Shown piece by piece: positions 22,685 to 33,029 of a stretch of DNA of 64,000 nucleotides. The number at the start of each line of letters is the position of its first letter. Position 1 is the first letter of the stretch. Origin of the DNA: Alopecurus myosuroides (taxonomy: Eukaryota > Streptophyta > Magnoliopsida > Poales > Poaceae). The notes under the pieces were generated by a model. It searched no databases, had not been told where the DNA came from, and saw only the letters and a program-made list of their open reading frames with translations. The stretch is taken from assembly GCA_028641055.1 (NCBI GenBank), contig CM054063.1:47427920-47491919 (forward strand). The letters run 5' to 3'. Position numbers and translations under genes: made by a program.

Positions 22685-25600
22685 TCACTCGGCGTTCATC
22701 TTGGCCTTGCCCTTGCCATCATTGGTGGTAGCAGCAGCACCCGGATCAGCGGTACCAGCCCGTGCAGGAGGTGGAACGACTGGTGTCGAGGTAGCGGGGG
22801 CAGAGCCGGCTTCAGCTTGCTTCTTTGCAGCCTCCGCCCTCAACGCAGCAGCTTCCTCCTTCCACCGAGCCAGCATATCGTACGGCTCGGGAAGATCTGA
22901 CTTAATTGCTTCACCGGCAGCATCATATGCTGGAACAAGGATATTAACATCCAGGTCGTCAGCAATCACGCTGGCCGGGTAACGGACCTCCTTCTGGACG
23001 GCCTGAAAATCCTTCACTGAGAACTTGGATCCATCAAGCTTGAACTCTGGGAAGCCGCCCATAAGCTTCACTAGCTCGAGCTTGGGGAAATAAGCCTTGG
23101 CGAGTGCAAACCCTCGGGTCATTCCAACCCGGCAAGACGAGCGTTTCCAGTGCCAAATCCACTCAGGAATAGTGGAGAAGGCATCCAGCATCCTCTTCAG
23201 ATCAACATGTCCTTTACCCGGCCACCGTAATTCCTGAAGGATCCATTTGGTTCCGGCACATAGCTGCCGGAGAACACTCTTCATGGTTTTCAGCTTGGCG
23301 ATGTCATCCTCTTCCGGCATGGTTTCGTCCGGGCCTGAAGGAATGGAAACGTAAGTCGGGAAAACCGTTGTTATCTATCAAAAGGGTAAACCCGGAGGAG
23401 GAAACGTACCAAGTAAAGCACGATATGTGTCTGATATTTGGACGGAAAGGCTTGTTAGATCATCTTCGGCTTTGTGAGCCCTTTTCCTATATTTCCTCAT
23501 TATCAGCCTATTCCTCCTGGCCTCAGCTTCGGCTGCTTCACGCAAAGCTACCTCCTTTTCGATGAGCTTGATGGCGTCTGCCAGTTTCTCCTCAGATTGA
23601 GTCACGAAAGACTGCATGCATGCAAACAAGGATCAGTCGGGTAGAGGAGCAAGTTATCAGGCGCTTGTATAATAAAGTCCCAAGCGAATTATGAATCAAT
23701 TCACTCGGAACTTGGGGACTGGACAAGGGCACAAGCAACATTAGTCGGATTTACCTCCTGCTTGGCTATTAAAGCCCCCAAGATGTTTTATTCATTAGCC
23801 CTTAAAGTGCGCAGGGTTTCCAGCATCTGGGCAAACGTCAGTTCTTCGGATCGAGTACCGGAAGAGCCGGCAGCTTGGTCACCTGGTGGGGGGGCTCTCC
23901 CCGCCCTTGGAGTCGAGACCCGGACAGTTTGAGTACCCGGGTTGGGAGAATCCATCCTTGTATCTAGAACCTCGATCTCCTCGTCTACTGGTTCCGATGA
24001 GGAAGGAGATCCGGCGGCTCGGTGAAGCGGATTGTTCAGAGGGCCTTGTTCCTGGTTATTCGCCGCATCACCGCCAGTCGTGGTGTCTGCGTTATCAGTC
24101 GGCTTCTCCACCCGACGGTTATCTGTTTCCACGTTTTCCGGGTCACTGACGGTGACTTGAGTGCTGAAAGAAAAATGAGAAAAGGCAGTTATTAGTAATG
24201 ACGGTGGCTTGAGTGAAAATTTGTCAGACGTAAAAGGAAATCATGTAGCAAAAACTTACCCGGCATTCACGGTGTAGTCCGGCGGGAGCTCGCCGCTAGA
24301 AGCAGATGAGGTCGTCACAGGGACCACTAATGGAACCCGGAATTGCCCGGCACGTGGATGGTTAGGAGAAGGGTGGCGTTGAGGAGAGTCGGAAGGACGA
24401 GACGGAGGGGCGCTGGCACGAGGGACCGAGGGGGTAGAGATGCCCAGGTTAAGGGGATCTTCACCCGGGGAGCTCCGAGTTACTCTGCGTTTGGCTGGGA
24501 AAGAATCCTTCAAGCACGACGAATTTGATAATTAATGGTTAAGTCGTCGCATGGCGTCAAAGGAGTAAGGTTCAGAGGATAATGAAGAAAAAGGAACCTT
24601 GGACACTGCCCCCCTGGCCTTCCTCTTGCCTCCAACTGTTGCCTCTGGGTCAGACTCGGTTGCCTCCGGGTCATCCTCGTTGGTCTCGCCTTCGTCCTCC
24701 AGCCCTGCGAACCGGATGTGTGTTCGTTGAAAAAAAGGTAAATGGGAGGAAAATAATACAAGTAAAGATATACAAATTCTGTGCGAATACCTTCACTATC
24801 ATCAGCCGGCTCGTCCTCTTCTTCCGGGTCTCTGGAGGGGGGGGAGGGTTCAACTCTCCAGAAAGGGTCATCAGCCTAAGAAAAAAGAATGAGACTAGGG
24901 GTTAGAAGCTGTATCAAGTCAAAATGTGGAAAAAAGTTGTGAATATCGGGTATTACCGCCGGAGCCGGGTTCTCCCGAGTAAACGGGGGTAACCCGGTGA
25001 TGCCCTTTATCACCTCCAGCTTCTCTGTTAAGAAGCCCTTGATGGTCTTGTTGGTATCGCCGGTCGCAAAGCTCTTGGTGGAGTATCTGAGTGCATCAGT
25101 GGTGTGCCCCGAATACTCGCACATCAATTTGGTGCGAATGGAGTTGGGTTGGATCCGAAAATCAACCCATGTTTTTACTAAATTTAGCCCGAGGAGGCCT
25201 TGGGCTGAGAGGATGGCTATCTTGGCTAATGAGGGAAGGATCGCCTCCCTGTCCGAGTCTGGTGCAAAGGTGTTGAAAGACTCGGAAGGTTCAAGGAGGC
25301 TTTCCGAGTAACCCGGCAGTTTCTTTTCGCCGTCTGGGGAGGTATCGTGGCAATAAAAGAAAGACAGCTGCCAATGTTTGACGTGGGAGTTTAAATTGAG
25401 GGTTGGCATCGGTGAATTCTTGCGGCGTTGGATGGATACCCCGCCACAAGTAAGAAGTGCTCTGTCACCACTTTCGCGGCACGGCTTACACTGGAATAGT
25501 TCGATGAAGAGAGTCAAACTTGGCGGCATGCACAAGTACGACTCGGATAGAACGATGAAGTGGGTAATATTCAGCATAGAGTTAGGCCCTATGTCGAATA

Positions 25601-25886
25601 CCCGGAGGCCATAGTGGCTTAAGACCTCCCTGAAGAAAGGGTGACCCGGAGGACGGAATCCCCGGGTCACGTGCTCTACGAAGCAGATTACCTCGTTATC
25701 AGCAGGTGTGGGCCGGGTCTCGTTGCGCGGCGCCCTCCAGTGAATGTCCTTCTGAGAAGGGAGAATTCCTAATTCGGCTAGCTCGTCCAACTTGGCCTTT
25801 GTAGTTGTGGAACGCCCCCAGTTGGCGGATATGGTTTGGGTAGTCCTCGCTTGAGTCGGCTGTCTTCCTTGTCGTTTGGGAGCCAT
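22685..25886 (-). CDS. Antisense multi-exon gene of Gypsy-F (gypsy-type transposon / Transposase_28-like protein)
   Basis: The minus strand holds a spliced gene. ATGG at 25886 starts MAPKRQGRQ. The first coding exon (25895-24957) carries the conserved domain FVEHVTRGFRPPGHPFFREV, LSHYGLRVFDIGPNSMLN and VKHWQLSFFYC, known from antisense ORFs of grass Tat elements. Further exons with good splice sites follow: 24875-24791 (acidic), 24704 onward (acidic then basic KRKARG), one ending at about 24259 (Pro/Ser-rich, donor GGGTAAGT), 24170 onward, 23615-23405 (coiled coil, EEKLADAIKLIEKEVALREAAEAE) and 23335-22685 (MPEEDDIAKLKTM to an Ala-rich end). A TAA at 23788-23790 may interrupt the fifth coding exon. 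The function of this protein is not known. Confidence 0.7.
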
Positions 25887-25895
25887 GGGATCAAC

Positions 25896-26412
25896 CTGCA
25901 AAACACAAGAAAAAGAGGCATAGGAAATAAGACTCGGAAGTGTTGGATTATCCGAGTATAAGGTAACAAGAAAGTATGAAGCTAAGAATTATCCGGGTAT
26001 CACGCTATGAAGTGGAGATTACAAGGTATCCGGGTGTTAAGTACAATTATGGAAATTATTGGTCACTTACGTATGGAAAAGCATTTGAGGAAGATGGATG
26101 GTTGCCCATGTGTATACCGCCAGCAAAATAGCTGGAAAAGGAGGATTTTCCGGGTATTAACGCGATAAGCGGAAAATCAAGGAGGAATGGATCTAGGTAG
26201 GAAAGTTTGTGAGCGATTTCACAGAAGATTTGGTGGTTAGTAATGGTAGGAGGATGAGTTGTAACTATCTAGCAGGTGGTTAAAGGAGTTGGCGAGCATC
26301 GAATCGATCTAGCTTGATGCAATCGGAAAAAAGACTCGCGGGTTGACCTAGATCCGATCCTGGATAAATTGAAAAATCGCGGGGCTAAATTAAACGGCTG
26401 CAAGAGGCTTAC
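25896..26412 (-). other. Leader intron of the antisense gene
   Basis: On the minus strand the donor CCG|GTAAGCC lies at 26412 and the acceptor TTTTGCAG|GTTGATCCC at 25896. The 517-bp intron separates a non-coding first exon (about 26650-26413) from the exon carrying the ATG. Confidence 0.65.
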
Positions 26413-26682
26413 CGGAGAGATTGGAGTCTAGCGCGACGGCGGCGAGCGGCGTGGCTCGAATGCCCCTTTGCGGATCTTGGCGCGGGGAACGAAGGTGCGA
26501 CAGTCTCGCGCGACGGCGGCACGAGATGGCTCGAGGGCGAGCGCGGCCGGCGGCGGCTTAGCTTCGATGGCGAGCGCAAGCTCCTTGCGGTGGCGCTGCA
26601 AGGGTGTATGGAGCGATGAAGGAAAGGGGAAGCTAAGGCGTAGTGATGGGTTTGGGGTTACCCTCTGAGTACTATTTATAAG
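26413..26682 (-). promoter_or_regulatory. Promoter and first exon of the antisense gene
   Basis: TTATAAATAGTAC on the minus strand (26681-26669) is a strong plant TATA box. About 30 bp downstream begins a C- and CG-rich leader that runs to the splice donor at 26412. The CG content is much higher than in the surrounding spacer, as is common in grass gene leaders. It faces opposite to the LTR promoter. Confidence 0.6.
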
Positions 26683-27060
26683 ACGAGGGTGGTTCTATCT
26701 CAACGGCCAGAAGCCGGAAATCGTGGGGTGATGGTTATCCACGGGGATTCTGCAAGATATGCGCCAAGTATTGGGCAAAGCATCTGGACAAGAGGAAGAA
26801 GGAGATCCACTCCGCGATATCAGGATCGATTATCGAGTATAGGGATCTTGGCATTTTCATTAGGGTTTGGACCGGGAAAATTAAACCAAAGTGTTTGGAG
26901 GAAAAACCCGGGTTACTACATGGCCGCCATGGAGTAAGGCCTAACTGAATATTAAAGCATCTTAACCCGGCCTCCCTATGCATGTGTGTTAGATATCTTT
27001 GCAGGGAATAGCGAGCGCTTCAAGGAGGATCCGTGAAGCCCAGGCTATTCTGGGGACTAC
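26683..27060 (+). other. 3' untranslated stretch and polypurine region of Gypsy-F
   Basis: No gene was seen. The last bases, TATTCTGGGGACTAC at 27046-27060, adjoin the 3' LTR and are the likely polypurine tract. Confidence 0.65.
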
Positions 27061-27537
27061 TGATGGGGGGATGATAACCCGGTAGGCCAAACTTCAAGGA
27101 GTAACCCGGCCCAAAGGACGCTGTGCAGGATCCGGCTAAGGATAAGGAAACCGTGAAGGCCCAAGCTTGTAGGCCCGGTAACCCGGATTGTGGGTTACTG
27201 TAAAGGAAAGTTAGGGTTTGTGCACCGTGTCCGGGTAGGATCCAGGATGCGCCTTGGAGAATAAGCCAGGGGGTACGGGTGCTTTATAAACCGACCCCCA
27301 GGTCTGGTTAAGCAGAGATCTAAGAACCCTAGCTATACCGCCTGATATCGAGCATCTAGTGTAATCCCAGAGTTGAGTTGTTGTATCAAGATCGGAGACT
27401 CGGCGACTTTGATTGCCGGCTACCAGATCGAATTGCATCATGTTTTCCTCTGAGCTAAACCCTCTCCCAAATGCTTGTGTCGTCTTGCCCCAAGATCAGT
27501 TACCCCCGGTAACGTCTGCCGTGATTATCCCACGACA
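27061..27537 (+). repeat. 3' LTR of Gypsy-F
   Basis: It is nearly identical to 16885-17361 and has the same length. TATAAA is at 27285-27290. It is followed by the TSD CCTTG and then codons of Copia-E RT/RNase H on the minus strand. Confidence 0.95.
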
Positions 27538-27542
27538 CCTTG

Positions 27543-28420
27543 GGATACCAAAGACCAAAATTTGGGGTATTAACTAAATATCGAAAGATTCGTTTCACCG
27601 CTTCCAAATGACTTTGCCTCGGGGAGGCTTGAAACCTTGCACATTTACCTACGCTATACATGATATCCGGTCTAGATGCACAAAGGTAGAGAAAAGAGCC
27701 AATCATGGAGCGGTATACCTTTTGATCTACCTCTTCGCCGTTGGGGTCGGGTTTCAAGTCAGTGGTTGTGGACATGGGAGTCTTCATAGGCTTGGCATCA
27801 TTCATATTAAATCTCTTGAGCATGTCTTGAGTGTATTTGGCTTGTTTGATGAAGGTTCCTTCATGGTATTGATTCACTTCAAAGCAAAGGAAGAACTCAA
27901 ACTCTCACATCATAGACATCTCAAACCTATCGGTCATAAGCTTGCAAAACTCCTCATTGAAAAAGGTGTTAGTAGACCCAAAAACGATGTCATCCACATA
28001 GAGTTGGCATATGAACAAGTCACCTCCAACCGTCTTGGTAAAGAGGGTGGGGCCGATTAAACCAACATTAAACCCACGATCCACTAAAAACTCTTTAAGG
28101 TGCTCGTACCATGCACGTGGAGCTTGTTTAAGTCCATAGAGCGCCTTATCGAGTTTATAGACATGGTCGGGGTGGTTGGGATCCTCGAAACCCGGAGGTT
28201 GCTTGACATATACTAACTCATTAATGGGACCATTGAGGAAAGCACTCTTAACATCCATTTTTTGTAACTTGAAATTATTATGAGATGCATAAGCAAGTAA
28301 GATGCGAATGGGTTCAAGACGAGCTACAGGGGCAAAGTTTTCACCGAAGTCAATACCTTCGACTTGAGAAAAACCTTGAGCCACCAACCTTTCCTTGTTG
28401 CAAATGACAATACCATCTTA
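27543..28420 (-). pseudogene. Copia-E reverse transcriptase
   Basis: Minus-strand Copia RT in two frames: [56 protein letters not shown] and [12 protein letters not shown] (YVDD near 27993), then MSTTTDLKPDPNGEEVDQKVYRSMIGSFLYL, CASRPDIMYSVGKCARFQ and FRYLVNTPNFGLWYPK. A frame change near 27890 and a stop near 28420 separate it from the integrase frame. Gypsy-F interrupts it just before RNase H. Confidence 0.9.
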
Positions 28421-30400
28421 GTCTTTCTTGTTCTTGAACACCCATTTGGTGCCAATAACATTTTTGCAATCCTTGGGTCTTGGCACTAGTTTCCACACTT
28501 TGTTGTGCTCAAAGTTATTGAGTTCATCATGCATGGCTTCAAGCCAATCTTGATATTCGAGTGCTTCATAGACCTTCTTGGGTTCAATGAAAGAGACAAA
28601 ATCATGAGCCTTGCTAAAATCCGCCAGTTGCCTCCTAGTGACCACTCTTCCACGAACTTGCCCAAGAATCTTGTCCTCCGTGTGACCCGCTCGTTCAATA
28701 TTTTCTATCCTTCTCTTTGCTCTACGTGCTAGCATCTCCTCCAAAGATTCCTTGCATATAGATTGAGAATCACCTTCTTCATCGGAGACATGTCCATCTT
28801 CATTTCGTCCTTGGTCAATAATGGGTGACGGATCACCACTTGGTTGAGCTCTCTCAACAATGATGGAACCTTGATCATGATTAAGATGAGTAGCTTGGCC
28901 TTGATTGCTCGTTTGACCTTGATCATTAGATTGAGGGATTGGTGCATCTTGTTGAGTAGCTCGATCATCAATGGGTGTAGTCAATGGATCCACTTGAGTG
29001 GGGCATAGTCCTTCTCCCTCCGTCATCCGGTAACCCTCAATGGGGATTATTTCACCAATCCCCATTATTCTTATGACGATGGGAGGAAGTGCATCTCCTA
29101 CAACACCATGATCTATACGCCCCCCTTGGGAGCCGTTATCCTCATCAAACACCACGTCTATAGCTTCTTCAACTTGTCTGGTGGACTTGTTGTAGACTCT
29201 ATAGGCGTGAGCATTTGTGTCACAGCCAACAAAGATACCCTCATAAGATTTGGTCTCAAATTTTGACAACTGTTTACCTTTCTTGCGAATGAAGCACTTG
29301 CAACCGAAGACCTTGAAATAAGATACATCCGGTTTCTTGCCCGTGAGAATCTCATAGGGAGTCTTGTTCAGGATCTTGCGAAGACATAACCGGTTGGTAG
29401 CATGACATGCGGTGGAGACGGCTTCGGACCAAAAGTTATAGGGAGAAGATAACTCCGCAATCATGGTCCTAGCCGCATCCATCAAAGTCCGGTTCTTTAT
29501 CTCCGCAACACCATTTTGTTGAGGGGTATAAGGAGTGGAATATTGATGAGCAATGCCCTCTTCACTAAGAAAGCCCTCAACGGTGTAGTTCTTGAACTCC
29601 GAGCCATTATCACTCCGGATGGCCAATATGGAAGCATTGTGTTGGCGCTCCACTAGAGTGATAAACTCGATGACTCTCTTTTGAGTTTCACTTTTCCTCT
29701 TGAAGAAATACACCCAACAATATCTTGAATAATCATCCACAATCACTAAGCAGTACTTCTTTCCTCCGAGACTATCATAAGATAGTGGACCAAAGAGATG
29801 TAAGTGAATGAGCTCGAGAATTCTTGTGGTGGATATAGTGGTCTTGGTTGGGTGAAGTTCTCCGTGTTGCTTCCCAAAGGCATAAGAGCTACACACACGA
29901 TCTTTAGCAAACTTAGCCTTGGTTGGTCCTAGAACATGATTGCCACTTTGAAGGTCATGCAACATTCTCATATTGGTGTGGGCTAACCGGCGATGCCAAA
30001 GCCAACCCACATCAACTTTAGCCATTAGGCATGTCGCGACACACGTGTCTCCTTTAGAGAAGTCCACTACATACATGTCGTTCTCGACAAACCCGACAAA
30101 GTCTACTTTAAGAGTTGTTTCCCAAGTTACAATCATATTCTCTTTATTAAAGAAAGATGTAAAGCCACAATTCGCAAGTTGGAGAACGGACATCAAATTA
30201 TAGCCAAGGGACTCAACAAGGAGAACATTTTCAATTGATAAATCATTTGAGTTAGCCACCTTGCCTCGTCCCAATACCTTAAGTTCGGACTTGTCACCAA
30301 TAGTAACGCAATTGAGGTGAGGTAATGGAGGTTCAATATTGCTCATTGTGTCATAGCTTCCGGTCATATGTCGGGATGCACCACTATACACTGTCCATCT
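28418..30400 (-). pseudogene. Copia-E protease and integrase frame with lost catalytic residues
   Basis: A long minus-strand frame begins at the protease motif, which reads WTVYSGASRHMTG: the catalytic Asp expected in DSG is Tyr. GAG-pre-integrase follows (LWHRRLAHTNMRMLHDL). In the integrase core the first acidic residue of the usual (M/L)DLFGP is His (HLHLFGPLSYDS). The second Asp (IRSDNGSEF) and the Glu region (QNGVAEIKNRTLMDAART) remain. Further on are the C-terminal motif FKVFGCKCFIRKKG and an acidic linker into RT (NKVWKLVPRPKDCKNVIGTKWVF). Although nearly 660 codons are open, protease and integrase should both be inactive. Confidence 0.9.
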
Positions 30401-32026
30401 ACCCGCACCGGAAGCACTTCCCTACAAGAGATCAATTTCTTGATTTAGGTACCCATTCTTCAATGGCTCCTCTTTTGTTAGTAACAAGGGTCTTAGGAAC
30501 CCAAATAGTCCAATGATAATCATCACCATAAGAAGTACCAACGTATTTAGCATAAACATGTCCATCTCTAGATTTCATAAGAACATAAGATGGGTTATAT
30601 TTTCCGGCGAAATCATTGTGAGTGATGCTCCCCCTAGAGGTATCACCACCCACAACGGTGTTGGTTTCCTTTTCCTTGGTCACCTCCCCCTCTTTCACAA
30701 AGACAACATTTTGAGAGGAGGAGGTGACACTCTTGGATTTCTTCTTTGACTTGGCAACAAAGCCAAGTCCTTCTTTCCCTTTCTTGGCTCCTTGAGAGCT
30801 TATGGCATCATTGAGAACTTTCTCTATTCCTACAAGGCATGATAACAATGCTATTAGATGAAGATGTAACTTGCTTATTAGATTGTTGAGCTAGAAGCTT
30901 ATTTCGAGACTTGGTGAGTTTGTCATGAATTTCTTTAAGAGACATGAACTCCTTTTCTAGTTTTTCATGATTCTCAACAAGTTTCTCATGAGCTATTCGT
31001 TGCTTCAACTCTTGTTCTTCAAATATATTAAGTAAAGCAATAGATTTTTCATTATGTCTCCTAAGATTGGAAACATTAATAGCATAAGTCTCTTGTAGAC
31101 TAGATAGTCTCTCTTCGAGAGAGGCTGTCATGGATCTCTCTTTCTCAAGAGCTTTGACAAGCTCATCGTCATGATTGTCGTGGGTACCACCATGGCTTTC
31201 CAAAGTCATGATGATTTCCTCCTTCTCATCTATGAGGGAGTTAGCATCATCAAGTTGCCTTAAGAGGGCATTTACCTATTCTTTAGTTTCACCTTCAAGA
31301 CTACATAACCAAGAGCCTAGATTCTTAGCCTCCTCATCATCAACAATGTTTTCAACACAATCCAATAGTGAGGGGGAACTAGTGGTAATAGACTTGGAGG
31401 TGGAAGATATTACCGCGGTGGCTTTTGCCATGAGACATGTAGGTCGGATCGATGCCTTCTCATTGGGGGATTCAAATAGAGAGACTAATGAATAGGAAGT
31501 CCTAGCTATGGCGACGTGGGCAACACCTACGACTTCATATTCTCCTTCATCTCCGGAGTAGTAAGTTTCCAATGTGGGGCCTTCTTGAACATATAGATCC
31601 CTTGGGACTCTCCTCGCGAGATTCTTGTTTTGTGGATCTTTGTTCTTGTCCTTGCGAACAAGCTTCCCTTTATTTTCTTCTCTTGGCTCAAAAGGACACT
31701 CCTTGATGAAATGGTTTTCATTCCACAATTGAAGCATGTCCTTGGCCGCTCCCCCTTCTTCCTAAAGATCTTGTTTCTTGAAGGTCTAGGAGCACCAACC
31801 TTGTGAGCCTCCCATCTCTTCCAATAACCATGCATGGCAAGAGTGATGCAATTATTAGCACCTTTGTATGTGTCTTCATAGTCCTCATCATCCTCATCCA
31901 CTTCTTCTATCTTGGCAATTGCCTTAGACTTCAAGGCGAGGTTTGGAGACTTTCCAACTCCTCTTGAGCGAGCGAGAGCATCATCCGCGCTCTTGTGAGA
32001 TAGGGATATGGCTATGAACTCACTAA
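30401..32026 (-). pseudogene. Copia-E gag C-terminal part with zinc knuckle
   Basis: Minus-strand frames at 32026-31527, 31737-31276, 31209-30808 and 30848-30432 read in order. The first continues the gag helix region cut by the CACTA element (SEFIAISLSHKSADDALARSRGV) and an acidic stretch (EEVDEDDEDYEDTYKG). A zinc knuckle, CFNCG then NENHFIKEC, is split by a frameshift near 31730. A long coiled-coil region follows (LEERLSSLQETYAINVSNL, LKEIHDKLTKSRNKLL). Such a coiled coil after the knuckle is seen in long Copia gag proteins. Multiple frame breaks make it non-functional. Confidence 0.8.
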
Positions 32027-32059
32027 CACTACAAGAAATGTGTTGATACATGACGTTCT
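32027..32059 (+). repeat. Left terminal inverted repeat of the CACTA element
   Basis: Thirty-three bases starting CACTACAAGAAATGTG and ending CATGACGTTCT match the right end with two mismatches. Confidence 0.95.
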
Positions 32060-32410
32060 CGTAGCGACGGTGAACGAAATCGTCATAAAGTTATGACGAT
32101 TCTGAACTAGATCGTTGTAATTCGTTTGGAGCAGCGAAAACCCTACAATATAACGACGATTTAAGTAAAAACGTCGTATTCGTATAAAATAGAATCGTCA
32201 TAAACAGAGGCATGTGGTCTACGGCCTTATCTTTAGCAATATGCGACGAATTTGAATCGTCGTTATGATCTGTTGATTTGAGTAGATGGCCACGTCATCA
32301 ATTCTGCCAACGTGTCGTCTATGTGCGACGACCGCTTCATCAATTTTTGCCCATGTGTCAGATCTAGTTGTCGTTTTTCTTAGCCACTTCACCATTTTTT
32401 TCTACGTGTC
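32060..32410. repeat. Left subterminal repeat region of the CACTA element
   Basis: Many short repeats in both directions are present: ATCGTCATAA, TATGACGATT, CGACGATTT, AATCGTCGTTATGA. The pattern is mirrored at 41390-41639. Such clusters are the usual transposase-binding zone. Confidence 0.8.
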
Positions 32411-32569
32411 ATCTGCCATGTCCTACAACAGATCAGATAGAAAGAATCCTGGCTGACAAGCGGGCCCTCCAACTACTCCACCGCGGACAAGGCTAATCCT
32501 GGCCGACAAGCGGGCCCTCCACAACTCCACGCGGACGCGCACTGTGTTCATCCAATAAACGGCGCAAAA

Positions 32570-32643
32570 ATGTGGCGTCGGGGACTCGAACCCGTGCCCC
32601 ATCCACAGCTCCACCGCGTACATGGCCACTAGGCCATCGAACC
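32570..32643 (-). other. tRNA-like segment (A box and B box) in the CACTA element
   Basis: On the minus strand TGGCCTAGTGG (32636-32626) fits the A box. GGTTCGAGTCC (32592-32582) is a perfect B box, and they are 44 nt apart as in tRNA genes. The ends do not pair as an acceptor stem (GGTTCGA against CGACGCC), so it is not a working tRNA gene. It may be a SINE head or a decayed tRNA. Confidence 0.5.
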
Positions 32644-33029
32644 GTTTTTGTCTATTACGAATACCATAGCTATGTAAGGTGTTCTTCGATGCTTGGCCTG
32701 GTCCGCACATTGAAATGGGCCGGAAATCGGCCTAGGAAGGAAGTGCGGGAGCGTTTTTTTTTCTTGTACTAGAGAAAAACGGCCCGCAAATCAGCCTGCT
32801 AGCTGAGCTGGCCTGCTAGCCTGGGAGCGTTTTGTTTTCCATTTTTTTTTCTATTTTCATTTCTAGAAATTGAATATGACTTCCAAATTGACCGAATCAA
32901 GTTTGAAAAAATAGTAAAATTATTCCCTGTCATTACAGACCATTTATAACCATTTTTTCTATAAAATGAAAATACAATCATGCTCGTGAGCATATATTGT
33001 TTTAATAGTCAGTTTAGAAGAATTTGAAA

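Larger units (their letters stand above)
16885..27537 (+). mobile_element. Gypsy-F: recent Tat-lineage Gypsy retrotransposon inside Copia-E
   Basis: It has 477-bp LTRs at 16885-17361 and 27061-27537 and an exact TSD, CCTTG (16880-16884, 27538-27542). By eye the LTRs differ at only about four places (two substitutions and two short indels), so this is a recent insertion. Two RNase H domains in pol and an antisense gene between pol and the 3' LTR mark the Tat lineage (RIRE2/Grande-type). The element lacks a recognisable gag. Layout: LTR, primer site, pol, about 1 kb spacer, antisense gene, polypurine tract, LTR. Confidence 0.93.

Noticed and set aside
32570..32643. A functional tRNA gene
   Set aside because: The expected acceptor-stem strands do not pair and no clear anticodon arm forms.
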